Positions 17,596 to 25,447 of a DNA stretch of 42,982 nt are shown in pieces; the first letter of the stretch is position 1; each line of letters opens with the position of its first letter. The notes under the pieces were generated by a model that was not told where the DNA came from, did not search any database, and saw nothing but the letters and a program-made list of their open reading frames with translations. The position numbers and the translations under genes were made by a program. The stretch is from SG8-4 sp964598225 (GTDB taxonomy: Bacteria > Planctomycetota > Phycisphaerae > Sedimentisphaerales > Anaerobacaceae): positions 1-42,982 of the forward strand of contig CAZRBG010000052.1 in assembly GCA_964598225.1 (NCBI GenBank), written 5' to 3'.

Positions 17596-19683
17596 ATGAG
17601 CAGGATTTGCATAAGAAGCCATATAAGCAACCTGAACTGCAAGATGTGCCAGGTATTCTGCTGTTTTGTTCTTGGGCTCACAGCGGCTGAATCACAACCT
17701 TCATGCCAAAACGAAGAATCACCATCGGCAGGCCGTTTTGAAAAAGCGATCATATTAACGCAGGTTCCCGCGGATCGTTCGTGGCGAGGGCATTCCGTGT
17801 CGCGGGCGTCCCGCCCGCGCTGCGAGGGCGGCCTCGGGACTCAAGGGCGAGACGCCCTCGCCACGACAAGGCTCGTCGATCAAGAAGTCGGGACCGGTTC
17901 TCTTGGGTTGTCCGAATACGGAGAAGGAGCCCGATTGATTGCCTTATACCCGGATTTGTCTATCTCGGTGTTGAGCGAGAACTTCGACAGCGCGGCCGAT
18001 CCGGATGTTTCGTTCGATGCTTCACACGTCCTTTTTGCCGCGAAAAGAACGCCCGCTGATACCTGGAACATCTATGAAATGAGAACCGACGGCACGGAGG
18101 TCAGGAGCATAACCGATGGCAAAACCGACCGTCGGCATCCGGGCTATCAGCCAGCACTCTATACCATTGTTTCGCCCAAGCCGTGGTATCAGATAACTTT
18201 CGCAAGCTCTGAAATCGGAGTTTTGAATGAGTCTGGCGCCGGCAAGGCCACTAATCTGTATTCCTGCAAACTTGACGGTACGACCGTACGTCGTCTTACA
18301 TATAATCTCTCCAACGATACGCATCCCTGTATAATGCCGGACGGACGGATTCTCTTTGCGAGCCGGCAGCGTTCCACGCTCGCCTGTGGAGTTTTCGGCC
18401 GGATTTCTCTATTTGGAATTAACATAGATGGCACGGACTGTGCCGCATTCTGCACGGATGAGGGCAAGCGAATGAAGCACATGCCCTGCGTCACAACGAA
18501 AGGTCTGGCTGTGTTCGTCGAGGCCGATAAGCTCGCGCCGGACGGTTCGGGCGACCTCGGATGCGTGAAGCTCAGAAGACCACTCCACTCGTATCGACCG
18601 ATAACAAAAGAAAAGGACGGCCTCTTTCACTCGCCTTCGCCGCTGCCGGACGGGTCTATACTGGTCTCCCGACGAGCACGGGACGGGTCGGACACATACG
18701 CCGTTTACCGGCTCGATCCTTCCACGGGCCGGCGAGAATTGATATTTGATGATCCCAAATATCACGATATACAAGCCAAAATGGTCTATTCTCGCCCCGA
18801 ACCTGATGGGCGGTCGAGCGTGGTCAAGGACAATGATCCCAACGGCAAGCTGTTTTGCCTCGATGTTTATATATCCGATTTGGAGAAGCGTCAGTGGCTG
18901 GGTCGCGGTGCGGTGAAAAGACTTCGCGTTCTCGAAGGCATTCCACCGACAGATGAATCGGTCGGCACCGACACTTCGCCAACGGCTCTGCGTCTTGCTC
19001 AAAGGCGGATTCTTGGAGAAATAGACATCAAGGACGACGGCTCATTTAATGTAGAGATTCCCGCGGGCACTCCTATCGAGCTTCAGACAGTGGACGCAAA
19101 CGGCATGGCTCTGCGAACGTGCAGTTGGATTTGGGCCATGAACCATGAGCCGAGAGGCTGCATCGGCTGTCACGAAGACGGCGAACTTACACCGGAAAAT
19201 ATTCTGGTCGAAGCAGTTGCTCAGGAATCGATCCAGCTTACCCTGCCGCCGAAGCAAAGGCGAAGCGTTGATTTCCGGCGCGACGTCATGCCGATAATAG
19301 CAAGTAAATGCGTCGAATGCCACAACGAGGGCGGTTCAGCCCCGAATCTTAATGATACGCCGGCGAATAACGCCGACGCAAACGCAAGGCCCAGTCGCAG
19401 CTACGAAAGCCTGCTGGCCCCCGGCGACGAGCCCGGCCGGGGCAAATACGTACATCCGGGCAGGGCCAGGACCAGCCCGCTTATATGGCACATATTCGGC
19501 AAGAACACCTCAAGACCATGGGATGAAGAGTTCTCAAAGGGAAAAGCCGTTCCAATGCCGACGGACCAAAGTCAGGAATTAACGCAAGACGAAAAACGAA
19601 CGTTTGTGGAATGGATCGACATGGGTGCGCTCTGGGACGGCATCCCACAACATGACGATAGCAATAGAGGAACCGACGAGTGA
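17596..19683 (+). CDS. Hydrazine-synthase-alpha-like di-haem propeller protein
   Basis: The protein has about 695 residues and an N-terminal export signal (hydrophobic VFCCFVLGLTAAE). SEYGEGARLIALYPD opens a TolB/PD40-type propeller (about 110-420) with blades such as DPDVSFDASHVLFAAKR, THPCIMPDGRILFASR and FHSPSPLPDGSILVSRR. A hydrazine-synthase-alpha-like middle domain follows. Two c-type haem sites are present, CIGCH (522-526) and CVECH (572-576). In planctomycetes outside the anammox group this architecture is common and is not evidence of anammox. A palindromic repeat is inserted in frame at residues 62-91 between the conserved VPADRSW and SLGLSEYGEGARL blocks. ATG 17596 follows GGCGGGG; 17560 and 17644 are alternatives. 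The stop overlaps the next gene's GTG by 4 bases (GTGA), so the two are coupled. It probably carries electrons in the periplasm. Confidence 0.83.
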   Translation: MSRICIRSHISNLNCKMCQVFCCFVLGLTAAESQPSCQNEESPSAGRFEKAIILTQVPADRSWRGHSVSRASRPRCEGGLGTQGRDALATTRLVDQEVGTGSLGLSEYGEGARLIALYPDLSISVLSENFDSAADPDVSFDASHVLFAAKRTPADTWNIYEMRTDGTEVRSITDGKTDRRHPGYQPALYTIVSPKPWYQITFASSEIGVLNESGAGKATNLYSCKLDGTTVRRLTYNLSNDTHPCIMPDGRILFASRQRSTLACGVFGRISLFGINIDGTDCAAFCTDEGKRMKHMPCVTTKGLAVFVEADKLAPDGSGDLGCVKLRRPLHSYRPITKEKDGLFHSPSPLPDGSILVSRRARDGSDTYAVYRLDPSTGRRELIFDDPKYHDIQAKMVYSRPEPDGRSSVVKDNDPNGKLFCLDVYISDLEKRQWLGRGAVKRLRVLEGIPPTDESVGTDTSPTALRLAQRRILGEIDIKDDGSFNVEIPAGTPIELQTVDANGMALRTCSWIWAMNHEPRGCIGCHEDGELTPENILVEAVAQESIQLTLPPKQRRSVDFRRDVMPIIASKCVECHNEGGSAPNLNDTPANNADANARPSRSYESLLAPGDEPGRGKYVHPGRARTSPLIWHIFGKNTSRPWDEEFSKGKAVPMPTDQSQELTQDEKRTFVEWIDMGALWDGIPQHDDSNRGTDE
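17780..17865. repeat. Palindromic repeat inserted in frame in the di-haem propeller gene (copy B)
   Basis: This 86-base GC-rich element has perfect 12-base terminal inverted repeats, CGTGGCGAGGGC (17780-17791) and GCCCTCGCCACG (17854-17865). It also has a perfect internal hairpin CGCGGGCG-TCC-CGCCCGCG (17801-17819) and a second small one around AGGGCGAGACGCCCT. It is related to the element at 12749-12845. It encodes RGHSVSRASRPRCEGG and QGRDALATT, strings that look like repeat translation rather than protein sequence. Confidence 0.75.
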
Positions 19684-21302
19684 ATTTGTTGAGATATCTA
19701 ATACCGTTACTGGCGTTACAGATCGCCGCAACCTGTGGAGCAGAGCGGAAATTGCCGGTCTTTACTGATGTTACCAAGCAGGCCGGTATCACAGTAAAGC
19801 ACAGCTACGGGGACTTCGACCTTAGCAACATCGTTGAAGGTACGGGCGCCGGAGCAATGTTCTTCGACTATGACAGCGACGGACTGCTGGACATCTACTT
19901 CACCAACGGCTGCTGGCTCAGAACCGTCAATGACAACCGAGGCCGGAAATTAAGAGGCAAACTCACCAACTCCTTATACAAGAACATGGGCGATGGAACG
20001 TTTAAGGACGTCACGAAAAAAGCCGGCGTCGGCGACAAGGGCTTCGGGGTCGGCTGTTCGGCTGCGGACTTTGACAATGACGGCGACCTTGACCTGTACG
20101 TGCTGAACTATGGGCCGAATGCATTCTACCGAAACAACGGAGACGGGACCTTCACCGACATATCCAAAGCCTCCGGACTTGCCGATTCCAACTGGAGTCT
20201 TTCGGGGCCGTGGTTCGATTATGACGGTGACGGCGACCTCGACGTTTACGTGGCGAATTATCTCAAATACGACAGCGGCAAATTCCGCTCATACTATGCC
20301 GCCGCGGGATATCCAGGCCCGCTGAGCTACAGGGGGCAGTCGGATGCATTATATCGCAACAATGGAGACGGTACTTTCAGTGATGTTACAAAGGAAGCGG
20401 GCCTGTTCGAGCCGAACGGTCGAGCGATGAGCGCCACAGTAGCCGACCTCAACAATGATGGTTTTCTTGACCTTTATGTCCCCAATGACGCGATGGAGAA
20501 TTATTTCTTCAGAAATACAGGGAAAGGGACGTTCGAGAACGAAGCTTTGATGATGGGACTTGCGTTCGGCGAAGGAGGCCAGGGTGTTTCTTCCATGGGG
20601 CCGGCTGTGGGCGATGTGGATCGCAACGGCTGGCTCGACATTTACATTCCCGACATGGGATACGGCTGTCTTCTGATAAACAGAAAAGATTACTTTGAAG
20701 ACCGCACCGAGCCGGCTAACCTCGCCGTCGTCTGCGGGCAATACACCGGCTGGGGCGGCATCCTGCTGGACTATGACTGCGACGGGTGGCTGGATATTTT
20801 CGTGGCCAACGGCAACGCCCACCACGAATACACCGAAGAGGACGTCATAATGCGAAATGACGGCAAAGGCGACTTCGTGGACATCGCGAATAAGTCCGGC
20901 CCTTACTTCCGGGAAAAATACGTCGGTCGCGGTGCTACCTACGGCGACTACGACAATGACGGCGATCTCGACATTCTGGTCGTCAACCTTAACGATAAGC
21001 CGCGACTGCTGCGAAACGACGGGGGCAACACGAACAATTGGCTCATCGTTGAGGCCCGACTGTCGAACGGCGGAAGGGATGCCGTAGGCGCCCGCGTCAT
21101 GGTGACCGCCGGCTCGCTAGTTCAAGTGCGCGACCTTATCCCGGTGACCGGCTACCTTTCGCAGGCCGATCCGAGATGCCACTTCGGCCTGGGCGATGCG
21201 GGCAAGGCAGATATTGTAGAAATACGCTGGCCCGACAAAAAGGTCATCAAACTCACAAACGTAGATGCAAACCAAATTCTGAAAGTGATCCGGGAACCCT
21301 GA
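19680..21302 (+). CDS. CRTAC1 family protein (FG-GAP/VCBS repeats plus UnbV)
   Basis: This is a secreted protein of 540 residues. It has a signal peptide (about 1-21), then calcium-binding FG-GAP/VCBS blades with repeated DxDxDGxxDL loops (FDYDSDGLLDIYF, FDNDGDLDLYVLNYG, YDGDGDLDVYVANY, LNNDGFLDLYVPN, YDNDGDLDILVVN) paired with LYRNNGDGTFxDVT strands. It ends in an ASPIC/UnbV domain (NWLIVEARLSNGGRDAVGARV to HFGLGDAGKADIVEIRWPD). The fold is a seven-bladed propeller that binds proteins or carbohydrate at the surface; no enzymatic residues are evident. The start is GTG, overlapping the previous stop as GTGA, with AGAGGA 9 bases upstream. The decahaem gene begins one base after its stop. CRTAC1 genes often sit beside cytochrome-rich secreted clusters in this phylum, and a structural or docking role is likely. 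Confidence 0.88.
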   Translation: MNLLRYLIPLLALQIAATCGAERKLPVFTDVTKQAGITVKHSYGDFDLSNIVEGTGAGAMFFDYDSDGLLDIYFTNGCWLRTVNDNRGRKLRGKLTNSLYKNMGDGTFKDVTKKAGVGDKGFGVGCSAADFDNDGDLDLYVLNYGPNAFYRNNGDGTFTDISKASGLADSNWSLSGPWFDYDGDGDLDVYVANYLKYDSGKFRSYYAAAGYPGPLSYRGQSDALYRNNGDGTFSDVTKEAGLFEPNGRAMSATVADLNNDGFLDLYVPNDAMENYFFRNTGKGTFENEALMMGLAFGEGGQGVSSMGPAVGDVDRNGWLDIYIPDMGYGCLLINRKDYFEDRTEPANLAVVCGQYTGWGGILLDYDCDGWLDIFVANGNAHHEYTEEDVIMRNDGKGDFVDIANKSGPYFREKYVGRGATYGDYDNDGDLDILVVNLNDKPRLLRNDGGNTNNWLIVEARLSNGGRDAVGARVMVTAGSLVQVRDLIPVTGYLSQADPRCHFGLGDAGKADIVEIRWPDKKVIKLTNVDANQILKVIREP

Positions 21303-21303
21303 T

Positions 21304-24183
21304 ATGAGCGGCAAAGAAAAGACATGCGTTGACCGCCTGCTTGTTTTAGTGATTTCTGTGGCTGGCAGTCTTGCCGCTATGGCTCAGGAAATCGGCGATA
21401 GACATCCAGTATACGTCGGAGGAGGAGTCTGCGCTTCCTGCCACCAGGGCGCCGGGATGGGCCATCAGTTCAGTCTTTGGCTGAACTCCGCCCATGCCCG
21501 CGCATTTGCGGTTCTGGCCAAGCCCGAAGCAAAGAAAATCGCCGAACTGAGCGGCATCACACAGGAACCGCAGGAGTCGCCGATGTGCCTGGGCTGCCAT
21601 GCAACCGGCGCACATGTCGAACAATGGGAAAAAGACGAGACATTCTCCACCCTTGACGGCGTTCAGTGCGAGAAGTGTCACGGTCCGGGCAACGAGTACA
21701 TGGATCAGGACATTATGATGGATCCTGAGGACTCGAAAAAGGCGGGATTGGTCATGCCGACGGTCCGGGACTGTATGGGTTGTCATCAGGTCAAGGGGTC
21801 GCACGTCGCCGTACACAACCTGCCCGCTCTCGACATGACCAAAGCAATGGCGCAGATTGCCCATCCTACTCCGGCGAATTTCCGTTTTGATTCCATTATC
21901 GAATTGCCCGATACAGAAACAGCAGAACAAGCAAAACACAAATATATCGGGACTCTGACGTGCGCGGAGTGCCACAAAGGTTCCAAAATGGGTTATCAGT
22001 TCAGCAAATGGCGGTTGAGCGCACACGCAAACGCTTATGCTGTGCTGGCGGGTGAACGAGCGCGGAAAATCGCGAAAGAGGAGGGTTTGAAGGCGGACCC
22101 GCAGAAAAGCCCCGAGTGCCTCAAATGTCATACCACTGCATATTATCAACCGGCAAAGGGGCCGGCGGAACTCGGCTCTCTGTACGAAGGCGTCGGGTGC
22201 GAGGCCTGTCACGGGGCCGGCGGCGATTATTATCCCGAAGCAATAATGCGAGACCCGCGCGCCGCAAAAGCCGCCGGGCTCGCTCAAGTGACACGGCAAA
22301 CATGCGTCGGATGCCACGAAGACGCTCACGATAAGCCGTTCGACTATGACCTCGCCCTCAAGAAGATCGCCCATCCGACCGTCTTGCCCGAGGTTTCCAA
22401 AGCCCCGCGGTACAAGACGCCCGTCAATGTAGCTATAAGCCCTAACGGCGAAGAAATCTATGTTGCTTGCGAAGCTTCCGATTCTGTCATTGTAGTGGAT
22501 ATCGATAAACTTCAAAAGACCGAAGAAATCAAGGTCGGCCGACAGCCCTCTGACGTAACATTCAATCCGGACGGCAGCAGAGCATACGCGAGCAATCGGC
22601 TCGACGACAGCGTATCGGTTATCGATGTATCCGCGCGCAAAGTCATTGCAACAATCGCTGTAGGAGACGATCCGCATGGAGTGCTCACAGATGCTTCGGG
22701 AAGCAGGCTGTACGTGCTCAATACCTCCGGCGACAGTATTTCCGTCATTGATACGAGTACACTCAAAGAAGTAAAGCGCCTTACCGCCAGCCGCAATCCC
22801 TGGTCCCTTTCACGCTCGCCGGATGGGTCTCTGATCTACGTGACCAACAATCTCTCGCGTTTTGTGGAGTTCCGAACTCCTTCGATGTCCGAGGTCACCG
22901 TAATTGACACTGCTCGCGCCGTAGTGCGGGATCGCGCTGTTGTTTCGGCCGCGAATCTAGTGCAGGGAGTTGACTGGCATCCGGAGGGGGAATTCGCCCT
23001 GGTTACTCTCAATCGCACGAAGAACCTCGTTCCGATGACCCGATTGCTTCAGGGATGGACCATAACCAACGGGCTCGGAATTATCTGGACCGACGGTAAC
23101 ATCGATCAGGTGCTTCTCGACGAGCCGAGTATTTGCTTTCCCGATCCGGCCGATCTGGCGATCACGCCTGATGGAACCAGGGCGCTGGTTACAAGCTCGG
23201 GTTCCAATCGCGTAGCCGTCGTCGACGTCCCAAAGCTCATTTCGATGCTCGAAGCGGCAACAGATTATGAACGCCGTAAAGTCTTTCCAAATCATCTGGG
23301 AAAGCCGACGGAATTCGTCTTGGCACACATCCGGACTGAGGACAGCCCTCGTGGGATCGCCATTACACAGGACGGCAAAATGGCCTTTGCAGCAAACGCC
23401 CTGGACGACTCGCTGACGGCAATAGATATCGATAAGCTCGAAGCAGTAGCAAGGATCGACCTCGGAGGCCCCAAGAAACTTACGAAAGCGCGAGTAGGCG
23501 AGCGGCTCTTCCACAGCGCCAACATCACCTTTCATCGTCAGTTTTCATGCCATTCGTGCCATCCCGACGGGCACATCGACGGCCTGACCTACGACATCGA
23601 GCCGGACGGCATCGGAATCAGCCCGGTGGACAATCGAACCCTCAGAGGGATCCTGGACACCGCTCCGTTCAAATGGGAAGGCACCAACCCAAGCCTTCAA
23701 AGACAATGCGGACCGCGGCTGGCCGTCTTCTTCACGCGAATACAACCTTTTACACCGGAGGAGCTTGCCGCTCTGGACTATTACATTTGCACAATCCCCC
23801 GGCCGCCCAACAGGCATCGGCCGCTCGGAGCGGAGCTGACGGATACACAAAGACGGGGCAAAGCGATGTTCGAGCGCACGATGACGAACGACGGGCGCCA
23901 TATTCCCAAACAAGAACGGTGTGTAACCTGCCATTTTCCGCCGCTCTATACGGACCGACAGCGGCACGATGTCGGGACGAAGCTGCAATTTGACCGGGAG
24001 TCGGATTTTGACACACCGCATCTGAGCAACATTTACAACTCGGCGCCCTATCTGCACAACGGAATCGCTGAAACGCTCGAAGAAATCTGGACGAAGTACA
24101 ACCCTAATGACGAACATGGGGTCACTAATGACATGACGAAAGACCAGCTCAACGACTTGATCGAATACCTCAAGACGTTGTAG
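21304..24183 (+). CDS. Ten-haem cytochrome: two c554-like tetrahaem modules, YVTN propeller and MauG/CCP-like domain
   Basis: The 959-residue exported protein (signal about 1-28) has ten CxxCH haem sites. Four lie at C43, C95, C122 and C157, and four more at C220, C272, C299 and C334. The two sets are an internal duplication at a spacing of 177 residues and resemble cytochrome c554-type modules (YVGGGVCASCHQ versus YIGTLTCAECHK; VQCEKCHGPG versus VGCEACHGAG). Residues about 370-720 are a YVTN/NHL-like propeller (VNVAISPNGEEIYVACE, VSVIDVSARKVIATI). Residues 730-959 are a di-haem cytochrome-c-peroxidase/MauG-like domain with haems at C749 and C873 and the motif FDTPHLSNIYNSAPYLHNG. It most likely takes electrons through the multihaem part for peroxide reduction or oxidation of a protein or small molecule. 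The ATG is 1 base after the CRTAC1 stop. Domains are clear; substrate unknown. Confidence 0.9.
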   Translation: MSGKEKTCVDRLLVLVISVAGSLAAMAQEIGDRHPVYVGGGVCASCHQGAGMGHQFSLWLNSAHARAFAVLAKPEAKKIAELSGITQEPQESPMCLGCHATGAHVEQWEKDETFSTLDGVQCEKCHGPGNEYMDQDIMMDPEDSKKAGLVMPTVRDCMGCHQVKGSHVAVHNLPALDMTKAMAQIAHPTPANFRFDSIIELPDTETAEQAKHKYIGTLTCAECHKGSKMGYQFSKWRLSAHANAYAVLAGERARKIAKEEGLKADPQKSPECLKCHTTAYYQPAKGPAELGSLYEGVGCEACHGAGGDYYPEAIMRDPRAAKAAGLAQVTRQTCVGCHEDAHDKPFDYDLALKKIAHPTVLPEVSKAPRYKTPVNVAISPNGEEIYVACEASDSVIVVDIDKLQKTEEIKVGRQPSDVTFNPDGSRAYASNRLDDSVSVIDVSARKVIATIAVGDDPHGVLTDASGSRLYVLNTSGDSISVIDTSTLKEVKRLTASRNPWSLSRSPDGSLIYVTNNLSRFVEFRTPSMSEVTVIDTARAVVRDRAVVSAANLVQGVDWHPEGEFALVTLNRTKNLVPMTRLLQGWTITNGLGIIWTDGNIDQVLLDEPSICFPDPADLAITPDGTRALVTSSGSNRVAVVDVPKLISMLEAATDYERRKVFPNHLGKPTEFVLAHIRTEDSPRGIAITQDGKMAFAANALDDSLTAIDIDKLEAVARIDLGGPKKLTKARVGERLFHSANITFHRQFSCHSCHPDGHIDGLTYDIEPDGIGISPVDNRTLRGILDTAPFKWEGTNPSLQRQCGPRLAVFFTRIQPFTPEELAALDYYICTIPRPPNRHRPLGAELTDTQRRGKAMFERTMTNDGRHIPKQERCVTCHFPPLYTDRQRHDVGTKLQFDRESDFDTPHLSNIYNSAPYLHNGIAETLEEIWTKYNPNDEHGVTNDMTKDQLNDLIEYLKTL

Positions 24184-24206
24184 CCGGTCGCTTAAAAGAA
24201 CAAGGT

Positions 24207-25358
24207 ATGCCGATGAAGAATCTTTCTCTTGCTATTTGGTTGTTGATATCGGCCCTGGGGGCCGTAGAAACTGCGCCCTGCGGAGATCAGCGTGGGGTCG
24301 GACTTCCATACGTCTATACGAAATGGAAGCACTTCACAAGCAAAGACGGACTGCCGAACGACCACGTCTTTGCGATCCAGAACGACGGCTCTAAAGTCTG
24401 GGTCGGCACCGAAGACGGGCTGGCCCGCATCGACAAGGTAACCGGCGAGATCCAAAGCTGGAACGAAGACGACGGTCTGCCCTGGCGCGTTATCTCGGCC
24501 CTTGACATTAATCCGAAAACCGGAGAGCTCTGGATAGGCCTGTTCGGGGGCGGCCTTGCCCGATTGAGCGGCGGCAGGTTCGACCACTGGAACCAGCTCA
24601 ACAGCGGACTGGTAAACGATGTTGTTTACGGTGTAGCCGTGGAAAACGACAACGTCTGGGCTGCGACTACCGCAGGCGCCAGCCGCTACAACACCATAAC
24701 GGGCGAGTGGACCATTTATACCGAAAAGAACGCCCCGATGGAGGAGATATGGAATTACGGCGTCTGCTACAACAACGGCAAAGTCTACCTCGGCGTCTGG
24801 GGCAGCGGTGTGCTGGAGTTCGACGTGGCGACCGAGAGATGGAAGGACTACCTCGACCCGGACGGCGAGATGGAGATCGACCTCTACCGGGACGACGGCA
24901 TTGTGCACGTTATTACGACCGGCACGAGCTATATCGAGGAAATTCTGTGGGTCTCGACATACTTCGGCATGAGCCGCTACGACGGCCGGCGCTGGCGCGG
25001 TTATTACGCCGACGAAACCGGCCTGCCGAGCGATTTCGGCAACGCGGTGAAAGGCCGCAGCGCTGATGAAGCCTGGTTTGCAACCGATAAGGGCGTGGGT
25101 GTTGTGACCGAGTTTCGCACGGATACCTGGGTCACTTACACGATGGATCCGAACACTCATAAAGGCAAGGCGGTTGTCAGTCGCGGCGGCGAAGTGGTCG
25201 AAACAGTGGGCATGCCCCGGTGCATCCCGCACAACTACGCTCTGTGGGTCGATTTCGATGGCGATGATGTCTGGGTGGGAACCTCGAAGGGAGTCGGCTG
25301 GGCAATCGGCTCCGGCTATTATGAGGGACTGAAAAAAAGACTGGTGAATGGTGAATGA
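24207..25358 (+). CDS. Secreted regulator-propeller (Reg_prop) protein
   Basis: The protein has 383 residues and a signal peptide (MKNLSLAIWLLISALGAVE, to about 23). It is built from regulator-propeller blades with the usual pattern of a GLP turn followed by VWVGT: DGLPNDHVFAIQNDG, VWVGTEDGLARIDK, DDGLPWRVISALDI, LWIGLFGGGLARLSGG, NVWAATTAGASRYN and VWVGTSKGVGW. In hybrid two-component sensors such blades form the ligand-sensing extracytoplasmic part. Here there is no kinase or membrane segment, so it is a stand-alone propeller that might bind oligosaccharide or partner proteins of the preceding redox genes. It starts 23 bases after the decahaem gene. ATG 24213 (MKNLS) is a plausible alternative start. 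Its last codons (LVNGE and the stop) lie inside a hairpin repeat at 25342-25385, so the original C-terminus may have been replaced. Confidence 0.8.
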   Translation: MPMKNLSLAIWLLISALGAVETAPCGDQRGVGLPYVYTKWKHFTSKDGLPNDHVFAIQNDGSKVWVGTEDGLARIDKVTGEIQSWNEDDGLPWRVISALDINPKTGELWIGLFGGGLARLSGGRFDHWNQLNSGLVNDVVYGVAVENDNVWAATTAGASRYNTITGEWTIYTEKNAPMEEIWNYGVCYNNGKVYLGVWGSGVLEFDVATERWKDYLDPDGEMEIDLYRDDGIVHVITTGTSYIEEILWVSTYFGMSRYDGRRWRGYYADETGLPSDFGNAVKGRSADEAWFATDKGVGVVTEFRTDTWVTYTMDPNTHKGKAVVSRGGEVVETVGMPRCIPHNYALWVDFDGDDVWVGTSKGVGWAIGSGYYEGLKKRLVNGE

Positions 25359-25385
25359 CCGGCGGCGGGCTATTACCAATCACCA
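25342..25385. repeat. Imperfect inverted repeat over the 3' end of the regulator-propeller gene
   Basis: The arm TGGTGAATGGTGAAT (25342-25356, itself a tandem GGTGAAT pair) pairs with ATTACCAATCACCA (25372-25385) with one mismatch and one bulge across a 15-base GC-rich loop. The TGA stop lies in the left arm. It could slow or stop transcription between the propeller gene and the binding-protein pair, but no clean T run follows. Confidence 0.45.
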
Positions 25386-25447
25386 ATTATCAATATAGCA
25401 TTTAGATTTTAGATATTGGGGTTTGTTTATCATCAGGAGACTGAAAA

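Noticed and set aside
17596..19683. Evidence for anammox metabolism from the hydrazine-synthase-alpha-like protein
   Set aside because: The other hydrazine synthase subunits and hydrazine dehydrogenase are absent, and this architecture is widespread in non-anammox planctomycetes.
21346..22677. 443-codon minus-strand open frame
   Set aside because: It lies fully inside the decahaem gene on the other strand and translates to low-information sequence.
24192..25379. 395-codon minus-strand open frame over the regulator-propeller gene
   Set aside because: It mirrors the plus-strand gene, whose blade repeats are unmistakable; the antisense frame has no signal peptide or motif.
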